Shown here piece after piece: positions 49,945-59,207 of a stretch of 64,000 bases of DNA (position 1 is its first letter; each line of letters opens with the position of its first letter). Origin of the DNA: Arthrobacter psychrochitiniphilus (GTDB taxonomy: Bacteria; Actinomycetota; Actinomycetes; Actinomycetales; Micrococcaceae); assembly GCF_003185915.1 (NCBI RefSeq), contig NZ_QHLZ01000005.1, positions 268,002 through 332,001 of the forward strand, in the 5' to 3' direction. A model generated the notes under the pieces. The model was not told where the DNA came from, searched no databases, and worked only from the letters and a program-made list of their open reading frames with translations. Position numbers and translations under genes: made by a program.

Positions 49945-50699
49945 TAGCTTGCCATCTTGCGGTACGCCGCAATGGCTTCCTGGGGTGCGCCGTCGAACGC
50001 CACCTGGCCTGCCTCGATGACCAGGACTCGTTCAAAGGTGGCGGCCAGGACAAGATCATGCGTTGACATGATGATCTGTTGGTCCAGGGTGCTCAGGCGT
50101 TGCATAAGGAGCTGGGTATTACGCAGATCCAGCAGAGTGGAGGGCTCGTCCAGGACTAGGATGCTGGGGTCAACGGCCAGCACCGTGGCCAGCGCCGTCA
50201 GTTGGCGTTCGCCACCAGAGAGTTCGTAAATACTGCTCTGTGCAAGATGGTCAAGACCGTAGCTGGCCAGGATGCCCAGGGCCTTCTCCTGCCGCTGTTT
50301 TTTGCTCAGTTTTTGCCGGCGCAAGGAGAGCTCAAGGTCCTCCTGTGGTGTAGGCATGACCAGCTGTGACAAGGGGTCAGTGAAGACGAAGCCAACACTG
50401 CGCCGAACAGCAGACGCTTCGCTGCGTGTATTGCGCCCCTGGACATGAACTGTTCCCGAGGATGGCAGAACAAGGCCGTTGAGCAAGCGGAGCAGGGTTG
50501 ATTTCCCAGAGCCGTTGGCGCCAATAATGGCAATGCGTTTTTCGGTGAGCTCCAAGGTCAGCGGCGCCAGTATCTGTTTTGCCACTTGGGTGCGAGGATC
50601 ATCCGGGGCAAGGGTCAGCCCAGCGTCAGCTAAGACTATGCCTTGGCTTGGGGCGCCGCCTCTGCTTGAAACACTGCCAGAGTTTGAGGAGGCGCTCAC
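49944..50699 (-). CDS. bioM: ECF transporter ATPase, biotin-type (BioM)
   Basis: ABC ATPase of 251 residues: Walker A IIGANGSGKST, Q-loop GFVFTDPLSQLVMPT, signature ELSGGERQL, Walker B SILVLDEPSTLLD and switch His in MSTHDL. The start is GTG 50699, which overlaps the bioY stop as GTGA; a longer frame within bioY is rejected. Confidence 0.92.
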   Translation of the reverse strand: MSASSNSGSVSSRGGAPSQGIVLADAGLTLAPDDPRTQVAKQILAPLTLELTEKRIAIIGANGSGKSTLLRLLNGLVLPSSGTVHVQGRNTRSEASAVRRSVGFVFTDPLSQLVMPTPQEDLELSLRRQKLSKKQRQEKALGILASYGLDHLAQSSIYELSGGERQLTALATVLAVDPSILVLDEPSTLLDLRNTQLLMQRLSTLDQQIIMSTHDLVLAATFERVLVIEAGQVAFDGAPQEAIAAYRKMAS

Positions 50700-51334
50700 C
50701 GTTGGCGGCGGACCAGGAGGTCGGGGAAGGCTCTGTGCAGGCTCAGCGCAATCACCACGGCGAGAACATTTTTTAGGACATCTCCGGGAAGATAAATCAG
50801 ATCCGCTGCAATGGCGGCCGGGACGCTCATGCCCTTGAAAACAAAGCCCGCAATGCCACTGATGTGAATAACTACGGTGCCGGCCATGGCCGCCATAAAC
50901 AGTGCGGCGGGGCGCCACCGGCTACGCACAGCCCAGGTGGCGAGCAGGCCAATCACGGCAGCCCCGAAGATGAATCCCACAATGTAGCCGGCTGAGGGGC
51001 TGGCCAAGACGGCCGGGCCGGCACGGAAACCGCTGAAGATGGGCAGACCTATCAAGCCCAGCAGCACGTACAGGCCTACGGCTGCTGTGCCGCGGCCTAA
51101 GCCAAGCACCAATCCGCACAGGGCCACCACCAGGGTTTGCAAGGTAATGGCCACGCCCAAAGGGCCCACATTGATGCCGGGGACGGCGATGGAGGCTGCC
51201 ATCAGGGCGGCAAAGACTGCGATGAGCGAGAGATCCATGGCACCCCAGCGCCGCCGTGGGAGAGCAATGGGGAGGATATCTTCGTCCTTTGCTGGTGCTT
51301 TTGCTGGTGTGACTTTGCGTGATGTTTGATGCAT
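50696..51334 (-). CDS. bioY: Biotin transporter substrate-binding component BioY
   Basis: 212-residue S component with about six hydrophobic helices. GPLGVAITLQTLVVALCGLV, GLIGLPIFSGFRAG and SPSAGYIVGFIFGA are typical BioY segments. A 25-residue polar N-terminus precedes the first helix. ATG 51334 is chosen because the sequence further upstream is promoter-like. A BioQ-like site lies 45 bases before it. Confidence 0.93.
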   Translation of the reverse strand: MHQTSRKVTPAKAPAKDEDILPIALPRRRWGAMDLSLIAVFAALMAASIAVPGINVGPLGVAITLQTLVVALCGLVLGLGRGTAAVGLYVLLGLIGLPIFSGFRAGPAVLASPSAGYIVGFIFGAAVIGLLATWAVRSRWRPAALFMAAMAGTVVIHISGIAGFVFKGMSVPAAIAADLIYLPGDVLKNVLAVVIALSLHRAFPDLLVRRQR

Positions 51335-51372
51335 TCTGCGTGCTTTCTTCGTGGAGGGATTCTCGTAGTGCC

Positions 51373-51385
51373 TGAACGTCGTTAG
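51373..51385. promoter_or_regulatory. BioQ-like operator upstream of bioY
   Basis: TGAACGTCGTTAG matches the corynebacterial BioQ consensus TGAAC-N3-GTTAC, as I remember it, at 9 of 10 defined positions. It is centred about 45 bases before the bioY start. A second dyad, CGTTAGAC-N10-GTCCAACG (51380-51405), overlaps it. BioQ is the TetR-type biotin regulator of actinobacteria; its gene is not in the window. Confidence 0.6.
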
Positions 51386-51474
51386 ACTAAGGAGGTTGTC
51401 CAACGCCATGGCAAGCAAATTATGCTCGCGGGTGGCGTGTTCGGCACCTACCCATTCTTTGAAAGGTTACTACG

Positions 51475-53073
51475 TTGATTACGGTCCAAGACCTTGAGTT
51501 ACGCGCAGGAGCGCGGTTGCTCATGGACGAAGTGTCATTCCGCATCGACAAAGGTGACAAGGTTGGGCTGGTGGGGCGCAATGGCGCCGGCAAAACCACG
51601 TTGACCCGTGTCCTGGCCGGGGAAGGTCTTCCGGCCGGTGGCAAGGTCACCCGTTCCGGTGAAATTGGTTACCTGCCGCAGGATCCGCGTACCCCAGACA
51701 TGGAGCAGCTGGCACGGGATAGAATTCTCTCCGCCCGTGACTTGGACAAGGTCATTACGAAGCTGCGTAAAGCTGAAGCTGACATGGCCAGCGATGACAC
51801 CAGCATTCGTGACAAGGCCATGCGCCGCTATGACCGTCTGGAGGTGGAGTTCCTCGCCGGTGGCGGTTACGCTGCCGAAGCCGAGGCTGCTGCGATCTCC
51901 TCAAACCTGGCCCTGCCCGAACGTATCTTGAACCAGCCGTTGAAGACACTCTCCGGTGGTCAGCGCCGTCGTGTGGAATTGGCTAGGATCCTGTTCTCCG
52001 GCGCCCAGACCATGCTCCTGGATGAGCCCACCAACCACTTGGATGCCGACTCGATCGCCTGGTTGCGTGACTTCCTCAAGAGCCACCAGGGCGGGCTGAT
52101 TGTGATCAGTCACGACACCGAACTGCTAGAAGCCACCGTCAACAAGGTCTATCATCTTGACGCCAACCGTGCCACGATCGACCAGTACAACCTTGGCTGG
52201 AAGAAGTACCTTGCCCAGCGTGAAACGGATGAGCGGGCCCGACGCCGGGAGCGCGCTAACGCTGAAAAGAAGGCTGGCGTCCTCATGGAGCAGGCCAACA
52301 AGATGCGCGCCAAGGCTACCAAGGCTGTGGCCGCACAGAATATGGCTAAGCGGGCCGAGCGGCTGCTAGCGGGGCTAGAAGACGTGCGAGCTCAGGACAA
52401 GGTGGCGGCGCTGCGCTTCCCCGATCCTTCACCCTGTGGCAAGACCCCGCTGATGGCTGAGGGTCTGAGCAAGTCATACGGCTCACTGGAAATTTTCACG
52501 GATGTCAGCCTCGCCATCGACAGAGGATCCAAAGTGGTCATTCTGGGTCTCAACGGTGCCGGAAAGACAACACTGCTGCGCATGCTGGCAGGTGTGGCCA
52601 AGCCGGATACGGGTGAAATTATTGCCGGTCATGGCTTGAAAGTTGGCTACTACGCGCAGGAGCACGACACCCTGGACGTGACACGGACTGTTCTGGAAAA
52701 CATGCGCTCTGCCGCCGGTGACATGAACGATGCCGAGGTGCGTGGCATCCTTGGCTCATTCCTGTTCTCCGGTGATGACGTCAACAAGCCTGCAGGTGTG
52801 CTCTCCGGTGGCGAGAAGACCCGCCTAGCGTTGGCTACCATCGTGGCATCCAGCGCCAACGTGCTGCTGCTCGATGAGCCCACGAACAACTTGGACCCGG
52901 CCAGCCGCGCCGAAATTCTTGGCGCACTGAAGAACTACACGGGTGCAGTGGTACTTGTCAGTCACGATGAAGGCGCTGTCGCAGCTCTTGATCCCGAGCG
53001 TGTGGTGCTCCTGCCCGATGGTGATGAAGACCTCTGGAACCAGGACTACCTGGACCTCATCACGCTGGCATAA
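51475..53073 (+). CDS. ABC-F family ATPase
   Basis: 532 residues with two ABC domains and no membrane part: Walker A GRNGAGKTT and GLNGAGKTT, signatures LSGGQRRR and LSGGEKTR, Walker B LLDEPTNHLD and LLDEPTNNLD, joined by the charged linker (RRRERANAEKKAGVLMEQ) that in ABC-F proteins reaches into the ribosome. Probably a translation factor rather than a transporter. Whether it protects against an antibiotic cannot be told. Starts at TTG 51475 after GAAAGG, with ITVQDLELRAG as a normal N-terminus. Confidence 0.93.
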   Translation: MITVQDLELRAGARLLMDEVSFRIDKGDKVGLVGRNGAGKTTLTRVLAGEGLPAGGKVTRSGEIGYLPQDPRTPDMEQLARDRILSARDLDKVITKLRKAEADMASDDTSIRDKAMRRYDRLEVEFLAGGGYAAEAEAAAISSNLALPERILNQPLKTLSGGQRRRVELARILFSGAQTMLLDEPTNHLDADSIAWLRDFLKSHQGGLIVISHDTELLEATVNKVYHLDANRATIDQYNLGWKKYLAQRETDERARRRERANAEKKAGVLMEQANKMRAKATKAVAAQNMAKRAERLLAGLEDVRAQDKVAALRFPDPSPCGKTPLMAEGLSKSYGSLEIFTDVSLAIDRGSKVVILGLNGAGKTTLLRMLAGVAKPDTGEIIAGHGLKVGYYAQEHDTLDVTRTVLENMRSAAGDMNDAEVRGILGSFLFSGDDVNKPAGVLSGGEKTRLALATIVASSANVLLLDEPTNNLDPASRAEILGALKNYTGAVVLVSHDEGAVAALDPERVVLLPDGDEDLWNQDYLDLITLA

Positions 53074-53116
53074 CTTCCGCCGTACTAGTTCCCACCGCGC
53101 AGCGTTCCGGCTGTGC

Positions 53117-53159
53117 AGAAACTGCCGTGTGCTTGGTTTAGCGCACGGCAGTTTCTTTT
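53117..53159. terminator. Terminator between ABC-F gene and YbaK-like gene
   Basis: AGAAACTGCCGTG (53117-53129) pairs perfectly with CACGGCAGTTTCT (53144-53156), followed by TTT on the plus strand. The stop codon of the converging minus-strand gene lies in the loop, so the hairpin serves mainly the ABC-F gene and may act on both. Confidence 0.88.
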
Positions 53160-53641
53160 GCCCCTGTGATTCTCAGAAGCTGGTCATAGCTGAGCGAGAG
53201 CATGGCCTGATGGCTGCCGGCCCCAGCCCAAAGCACGGGGTACTGCCGTAGTTCGGTGTCGAGGAGGCAGCGCAGTTGCTGCGGGTGCCCGAGAGGCGCA
53301 ACACCGCCCACCGGCTGGCCTGCGTGCTCGAGCACAAAGTCCGGGCCCGCACGGTTGATCTTGGAGAGCCCGTTTTCACGGGCCAACTTTTTCGTGTCAA
53401 CCTTGGCAGCACCGCTGGCCATGATCAGCAGGGGTGCCCCGCCACATTCAAAGATGAGGCTATTGGCGATGGCGCCCACCTCGCAACCTAGGACTGCGGC
53501 AGCGGTGGCTGCAGTGGCGACGGAATCCGGCACGAGCAAGACAGTGTCGGGGAGCCCAGCCTCTGTCAGAGCGCGGCGGACATTTTCCACCACAGGATCG
53601 GACAGTTCGGCAGCGGCATCGCTTTGCAGAAACACATTCAC
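53138..53641 (-). CDS. YbaK/EbsC-type aminoacyl-tRNA deacylase
   Basis: 167-residue single-domain protein. CEVGAIANSLIFECGGAPLLIMASG and AAKVDTKKLAREN contain the conserved Lys of trans-editing deacylases, with GQPVGGVAPLGH as the GGVxPxG substrate loop. It probably hydrolyses a mischarged tRNA; which one (Cys-tRNA-Pro, Ala-tRNA-Pro or other) is unknown. Likely a single gene. Confidence 0.9.
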   Translation of the reverse strand: MNVFLQSDAAAELSDPVVENVRRALTEAGLPDTVLLVPDSVATAATAAAVLGCEVGAIANSLIFECGGAPLLIMASGAAKVDTKKLARENGLSKINRAGPDFVLEHAGQPVGGVAPLGHPQQLRCLLDTELRQYPVLWAGAGSHQAMLSLSYDQLLRITGAKETAVR

Positions 53642-53680
53642 GCTTCTTAGCCTAGGCCGGAACCGGGGTTCGTCAAGGTG

Positions 53681-54574
53681 CTAGAAGCCCTGGGCATCCA
53701 GGAGTGCGTCTTCGGCTTCCTCAGCGCTGGGCTTGGCACCGGGTTTGCGCACCTTAACGTGGCGGCGCGGGTGGAACGCTGAACCGCGGCCGTAAAGCTC
53801 CTCAACGGGCACACCGGATTCTGCGGCTTCCAACGCATCGAAGTCATCGTTACGGCGTTGCATGCGCGCCGCGTAGCCGAAGCCGATAAAGGCCAGGATG
53901 CCGAAAGCTATCCACTGCAAGGCGTAGCTTAAGTGTGAGCCTTCGTCGATGGACGGGGCAGGGAAGGCGACGGGGTTAATCGCGGCTGCGGGGGATTCAC
54001 TCGCAAGCTGGCCGTAGGAACCAGTCTTGATGGGATACCCCACCTGCCCGGCATACTCCTTGAGGTCAATCGATGCCAACTGCCCTTCCGGGGCGCCACG
54101 GTCCAGTTTGGGCTCTGCCGGTTTGAGCCGGGCAATGACCTCAACAACTCCCGGTTCCGGTTGCGGAACAGTGTCCGGATGGCCGGCCTCGTTATTACCA
54201 ATGGGCAACCAGCCACGGTCCACGATGACTGTATCGCCATTCTCGAGTGTCAACGGCACCAACACTTCATAACCCGGAGCGCCATTCAGGGGGCGGTTGC
54301 GCACTATCCGCTGGTCCGAGTTCTGGTAAGTCCCCTTCAACCGGACCTGAGTCCACTCCTTGGCAGGATCCAGCTGATCAAAATTAGCGGCAATATTGGC
54401 ATAGTCCACCACTGCACCCGCATAATTTTGCTGAATCTTGTGAATGTTCTCAACCACAGCGTTGCGCCGGTTCATCTGCCAGTTACCAAGAGCCACACAG
54501 GCGATGGCAAAGACCACCGCCATGGCGAAGTAGCCCAACCACCTACTGGTCAACAGAAACTTGTACGTCTTCAT
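53681..54574 (-). CDS. SURF1 family cytochrome oxidase assembly protein
   Basis: 297 residues with two membrane segments (about 12-30 and 218-236) flanking an extracytoplasmic domain, the SURF1 layout. GNWQMNRR, GTYQNSDQRIVRNRPLNGAPGYEVLVPL and VDRGWLP are the characteristic motifs. It helps assemble the aa3-type oxidase in relatives. A charged 60-residue tail extends the C-terminus. Lies downstream of two small genes on the same strand. Confidence 0.92.
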   Translation of the reverse strand: MKTYKFLLTSRWLGYFAMAVVFAIACVALGNWQMNRRNAVVENIHKIQQNYAGAVVDYANIAANFDQLDPAKEWTQVRLKGTYQNSDQRIVRNRPLNGAPGYEVLVPLTLENGDTVIVDRGWLPIGNNEAGHPDTVPQPEPGVVEVIARLKPAEPKLDRGAPEGQLASIDLKEYAGQVGYPIKTGSYGQLASESPAAAINPVAFPAPSIDEGSHLSYALQWIAFGILAFIGFGYAARMQRRNDDFDALEAAESGVPVEELYGRGSAFHPRRHVKVRKPGAKPSAEEAEDALLDAQGF

Positions 54575-54590
54575 GAACTAGGTGGAATCC

Positions 54591-54848
54591 TTAGGGCTCA
54601 AGGGCAGTGGGGGAGAGGGGCAGTGTTTCTTTCCACAGCAAGCGGCTCTGGAGATAATCCTCTAGCCAAGCCGTGTGATCGGCGCAGGCCAACCAGATCT
54701 TACGGCGCTCCTCTGTGTGTATCTTGGGATTGTTCCAGAGCAACTGCGTGGTAGCAGAGGCTCGGCAGCCCTTGCGGGAACAAATCGGTGTTTGCACCAC
54801 AGGCGATTCAGGCTGTTCTTCCCCGCCCAGCATGTCAAAGATATTCAA
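54591..54848 (-). CDS. Small conserved zinc-finger-like protein
   Basis: 85 residues. CSRKGCRASAT and later LACADHTAWLEDYL place three Cys and a His as a possible metal site. This actinobacterial family (sometimes mislabelled acetone carboxylase) has no known function. It overlaps the DUF3099 gene by four bases and precedes SURF1 by 16 bases. Confidence 0.8.
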   Translation of the reverse strand: MNIFDMLGGEEQPESPVVQTPICSRKGCRASATTQLLWNNPKIHTEERRKIWLACADHTAWLEDYLQSRLLWKETLPLSPTALEP

Positions 54849-55336
54849 GGTCCCTGGCCTCCCATTTCATCGGACCCTGTTTCATCAGGCCCTGTTGCGT
54901 CCGGCTCAGTTACGTCAGTGTCCGCGTCGTCGGGGACGATCTCACCCTGGAGGATGCCTTCAGAGGAGGAGTCGGTGCCGTCCGTGGTGAACTCTGCGTC
55001 CGTCACGGCATAGAGGGGAGCCTCATCGAGCAGTTCCACAGTTTCCTGGTGGACGGTGTCCGCTCCACCATTGGCGAGCATAACCGCAACCCAGGGCAGC
55101 ACCACGGCGCCAACAATGGGGACGATCTTGAACCAGCCGTCAAAAACGAAAATAAGAACCAGGCAGACCATACGGATGCCCATGGTCAATGAGTACTGAA
55201 TCATTCTGTGACGCATGTCTTCGCTATGGGCGATGGCTGCATTCGTAATGGCTTGAACAGGGGTGCTGGGTTCGCCGCGGCGGGACTTGCTGCGCCGGCG
55301 TGCACCGAATTTCGGTGTAGCTGATTGTTCTTTCAT
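54845..55336 (-). CDS. DUF3099 membrane protein
   Basis: 163 residues. A basic N-terminus is followed by HSEDMRHRMIQYSLTMGIRMVCLVLIF and a second helix VPIVGAVVLPWVAVML, the DUF3099 pattern, and then a very acidic Asp/Thr/Glu-rich tail. ATG 55336 has GGAG four bases upstream; GTG 55339 is too close to it. Function unknown; typically next to fabG in actinobacteria. Confidence 0.85.
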   Translation of the reverse strand: MKEQSATPKFGARRRSKSRRGEPSTPVQAITNAAIAHSEDMRHRMIQYSLTMGIRMVCLVLIFVFDGWFKIVPIVGAVVLPWVAVMLANGGADTVHQETVELLDEAPLYAVTDAEFTTDGTDSSSEGILQGEIVPDDADTDVTEPDATGPDETGSDEMGGQGP

Positions 55337-55440
55337 CACACTCCAAGGGACCTCTTTATTCTCTCACTGCCGCCGTGCACAACCAAAAGCTCGAGTGGGT
55401 ACCGCCGCGGCTTTCACGTAGGATTCCTTAACTAGGGTGA

Positions 55441-56208
<768 letters not shown>

Positions 56209-56263
56209 AGCCCGACGGCGCGTGCCCCGCCCGGCTGAACAGGCACAGCCTGCTCAACGTGAT

Positions 56264-56316
56264 GGGCTGCTTGAGCGGCACGGTCTGCTCAGCAGTCCGG
56301 GCTGCTTGAGCCGCAC
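56264..56316 (+). repeat. Short direct repeat in the fabG-SDR gap
   Basis: GGGCTGCTTGAGCGGCAC (56264-56281) recurs as GGGCTGCTTGAGCCGCAC (56299-56316) with one mismatch and a 35-base period. A related CTGCTCA occurs between and before them. No function is evident. Confidence 0.6.
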
Positions 56317-56452
56317 ACTGTTCGCACATGCTTGGCACGTACTCGGTAGTACGTTAGGGCAACGCTAAGATTTGACAAGAGTAAGCCTGCGCGGGAGCGA
56401 AAGACAGCAGCCGGCGCAAGGCAGAGAAACATGAGAAAAAAGGAAAACTTGC

Positions 56453-57193
56453 ATGGGAAAGCTCGATGGAAAGACAGCCATTGTCACCGGATCTTCACGG
56501 GGCGTAGGCGCTGATGTAGCCAAGTTCCTGGCTGCTGAGGGTGCAGCCGTTGTGGTCAACTACCGCCAGAAAGCGCCGCGCGCCAACAAGGTAGTTGCCC
56601 AGATTGTGGAGGCAGGGGGACGGGCCGTGGCCGTTGGCGCTGACCTCACCACCCAGGAAGGGGTGCAGGCTCTTGTCAGTGCGGCCTTGGAGAACTTCGG
56701 TTCACTGGATCTGGTGGTCTTGAACGCCTCAGGCGGCATGGAAGCCGGTATGGCGGAAAACTACGCTCTGCAGCTCAACCGCGACGCGCAGGTCAACCTG
56801 CTCAACGCGGCCATGCCGGTACTTCCCGCCGGATCCCGCGTGGTATTTGTCACAAGCCACCAGGCGCACTTCATTGAAACTGTCCCCACCATGGCCGAAT
56901 ATGAGCCGGTGGCCAAGAGCAAGCGTGCCGGAGAAGACGCCTTGCGTGCCTTCATTCCTAACTTGGCTGCGGAAGACATCTCTTTGGTAGTTGTCTCGGG
57001 GGACATGATTGAAGGGACCGTGACAGCAACTTTGCTGGACCGTGCCAACCCGGGTGCCATCGAAGCACGACGCGCGGAAGCCGGCAGGCTGTACACAGTT
57101 GCCGAATTTGCGGCTGAGATCGCTGCCATGGCCACGGCCGATGTCCCCTCGGGTCACACGGAATACGTGGGCGGCGCAGACTACTTCAAGTAG
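56453..57193 (+). CDS. SDR family oxidoreductase with unusual Tyr-Lys spacing
   Basis: 246 residues. IVTGSSRGVGADVAKFLAAEG is the NADP loop and VLNASGGME replaces the NAG motif. The catalytic region reads VTSHQAHF...YEPVAKSKRAGEDALR: the nearest Lys follows Tyr by five positions (Y-x4-K) instead of the standard four. The protein may use another Tyr or be catalytically altered. Substrate unknown. It lies 244 bases beyond fabG and ends at a shared terminator. Confidence 0.85.
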   Translation: MGKLDGKTAIVTGSSRGVGADVAKFLAAEGAAVVVNYRQKAPRANKVVAQIVEAGGRAVAVGADLTTQEGVQALVSAALENFGSLDLVVLNASGGMEAGMAENYALQLNRDAQVNLLNAAMPVLPAGSRVVFVTSHQAHFIETVPTMAEYEPVAKSKRAGEDALRAFIPNLAAEDISLVVVSGDMIEGTVTATLLDRANPGAIEARRAEAGRLYTVAEFAAEIAAMATADVPSGHTEYVGGADYFK

Positions 57194-57221
57194 CAGCGGA
57201 GCCTATTTCAGGCTCTAGAAC

Positions 57222-57272
57222 AAAAAAGAACAGCAGCGGTCCTCCGGCGAAAACCGGGGGACCGCTGCTGTT
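57222..57272. terminator. Bidirectional terminator between SDR gene and serB
   Basis: A stem of at least 14 bp (AACAGCAGCGGTCC with the mirrored GGACCGCTGCTGTT, extended by CCGG/CCGG) closes on CGAAAA. On the minus strand it is followed by TTCTTTTTTG, a good terminator for serB; on the plus strand by TTGTGG. Confidence 0.88.
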
Positions 57273-57329
57273 GTGGCGCCGGAACTATGTTGGGCCGGAA
57301 CCGTCTGCTTGATGAACTAGTGCTTGGTT

Positions 57330-58244
57330 TTAGATGTTGGCCAGGACCAGTGCAACATCTAGGTTGGCGATGTTGATTTGGGCATCGGCCGCGGCGCGCA
57401 CGGCTGGCTTGGCGTTAAAAGCTACGCCCAGAGCGGCTGCTGCCATCATGTCCAGGTCATTGGCGCCGTCACCAATGGCCATGGTGGCCTGTCCGGGGAT
57501 GGCCGCTTCTGCACTCCACGCCCGGAGTTGAACGGCCTTGGCTGCTCGGTCCACCACGGCCCCGCTGACCTTCCCGGTCAAGTATCCGTCAACAATTTCC
57601 AGATCGTTGGCCAGGGCGTGATCCAAGCCCAAGCTTTCAGCCAGGGGTGTCAAAATTTGGGAGAAGCCCCCGGATACTGCACACACCACATGCCCTGCAG
57701 CCTTCGCCTCGGCCACCAGCCGTTGCGCACCGACTGAGAGTTTGATCTTATGGCCCACATCGGCCAGAACGCTTTCGGGCAGTCCGGCGAGAGTGGCAAC
57801 CCGGTGGTGCAGGCTCTGCTCAAAGTCCAGCTCTCCCCGCATGGCAGCTTCCGTGACACGGGTAACCTCCGCCTCCGTCCCGGCATGGGCTGCTAGCAGC
57901 TCAATGACTTCCTGCTGAATCAGAGTCGAATCTACGTCCATGATGATGAACTTGCGTTTCGCCGCCCGCAGCGAATCAGGCACGATGGCGGTGCTGATGC
58001 CTTCTTGTGAGGCTTCCGCGAGAGCTGCGCGCAGACGGGCAATACGTGCCGCTCCTTGGGCCTCAGTGGTGCCACTGGGTTCGAGTGCGCCCAGCTCAAA
58101 AATGGCAGCTTCGAATCCGGAATGGCTTTCCATGCGTTCCACGGCAACGGTGTAGCCGTGCTCGGCCAGGATTGTTTTGACCGAGGCCAGAGTCTTGGGG
58201 GAGAGCGTTTGGCCATAGCTGACAGCAGTAAATGTGGAGGGCAT
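57330..58244 (-). CDS. serB: Phosphoserine phosphatase
   Basis: Last step of serine synthesis. HAD domain with nucleophile in FIIMDVDSTLIQQE, VCAVSGGFSQI (motif II), and AIGDGANDLDMMAAA (motif III/IV). The first 90 residues form an ACT-like N-terminal domain. ATG 58244 is chosen: TAGAAT ends seven bases before it with no ribosome-binding site, a leaderless arrangement. 304 residues. Confidence 0.93.
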   Translation of the reverse strand: MPSTFTAVSYGQTLSPKTLASVKTILAEHGYTVAVERMESHSGFEAAIFELGALEPSGTTEAQGAARIARLRAALAEASQEGISTAIVPDSLRAAKRKFIIMDVDSTLIQQEVIELLAAHAGTEAEVTRVTEAAMRGELDFEQSLHHRVATLAGLPESVLADVGHKIKLSVGAQRLVAEAKAAGHVVCAVSGGFSQILTPLAESLGLDHALANDLEIVDGYLTGKVSGAVVDRAAKAVQLRAWSAEAAIPGQATMAIGDGANDLDMMAAAALGVAFNAKPAVRAAADAQINIANLDVALVLANI

Positions 58245-58389
58245 GAGAAGTATTCTAGCCAATCAAGAGCTGGCCCCAAACGTCCAGGGTTCGAATCCTG
58301 TGCCAGATGCCTGCCAACAGTTGGAATCAGCGTTGTCATGAAGGGCTCGGCAGCGTTGGCCCGGTTAGCGTTGGCCGCCTTCCGTGCCC

Positions 58390-58403
58390 TAGGCTCACTA
58401 GTT
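58390..58403 (+). promoter_or_regulatory. -10 box of a probable leaderless ABC ATPase transcript
   Basis: TAGGCT (58390-58395) ends eight bases before ATG 58404, and there is no purine-rich ribosome-binding site. The same box precedes the flavin-binding gene at 39021. Confidence 0.45.
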
Positions 58404-59189
58404 ATGAATGAAGTTTTGGGTTTGGCCGGTGTCAGCGTAGTCCGCGGCACCAAAACACTGTTGAACAACATTGATTGGCGGGTTGCTGAGGGCGAACGCT
58501 GGGTGGTGCTGGGACCGAACGGTGCCGGGAAGAGCACCCTCATGCAAATTGCTGGTGCCCGTATGCACCCCACCCGGGGTGTGGCTGGCATCCTCGACGA
58601 AGTGCTAGGCGCAGTTGACGTCTTTGAACTGCGTCCCCGCATTGGTGTGGCCTCTGCCGCACTGGCGCACCAGATTCCGGAGCATGAGAAGGTCCTCAAC
58701 GTGGTGGTCACCGCCTCCTACGGTGTGACCGGACGCTGGCGGGAGGATTACGAGCGCGACGACGAACGCCGTGCCTTCAATCTCTTGGATCAGTGGGGTG
58801 TCTCCACCTTCTTCAACCGTCCGTTCGCGTCCCTCAGTGATGGTGAGCGCAAGCGTGTCCAGATTGCACGAGCCCTGATGAGCGATCCCGAACTGTTGCT
58901 CCTGGATGAGCCAGGTGCCGGCCTTGACCTTGCCGGACGTGAAAGCCTAGTGAAACGGCTCAGCGAACTGGCCGCGGACCCCCTGGCCCCGAGCACGGTT
59001 CTGGTCACCCACCACCTAGAAGAAATTCCTCCGGGCTTCACGCACGCGCTGCTGCTGCGTGAGGGCGCCGTAGTGGCCCAAGGCCCGCTGGCCGAAGTAC
59101 TCACGGAAGAACACCTCAGCGCCACGTTTGGCCTGCCACTGTCTGTAACAAGTAACGCGGGTCGCTACACGGCGACTGCTCGCAACTAA
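58404..59189 (+). CDS. ABC transporter ATP-binding protein
   Basis: Single ABC ATPase of 261 residues: Walker A LGPNGAGKST, signature SLSDGERKRV, Walker B LLLLDEPGAGLD and switch His in VTHHLEEI. The LSDGE signature and HHLEEIPPGFTHALLL resemble the YlmA/PhnC-like cytosolic ATPases of actinobacteria. No permease gene of the ABC type is adjacent; the next gene is a TauE-type permease of another class. The longer frame upstream is out of line with the family. Confidence 0.87.
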   Translation: MNEVLGLAGVSVVRGTKTLLNNIDWRVAEGERWVVLGPNGAGKSTLMQIAGARMHPTRGVAGILDEVLGAVDVFELRPRIGVASAALAHQIPEHEKVLNVVVTASYGVTGRWREDYERDDERRAFNLLDQWGVSTFFNRPFASLSDGERKRVQIARALMSDPELLLLDEPGAGLDLAGRESLVKRLSELAADPLAPSTVLVTHHLEEIPPGFTHALLLREGAVVAQGPLAEVLTEEHLSATFGLPLSVTSNAGRYTATARN

Positions 59190-59207
59190 CCGGCGTAGTA
59201 CCAAACG

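Noticed and set aside
58270..58310. tRNA-like T-arm (GGGTTCGAATCC) upstream of the ABC ATPase gene
   Set aside because: The T-stem needs an extra base to pair, and no anticodon arm, D-arm or matching acceptor strand is present, so it is neither a tRNA nor a clear att remnant.
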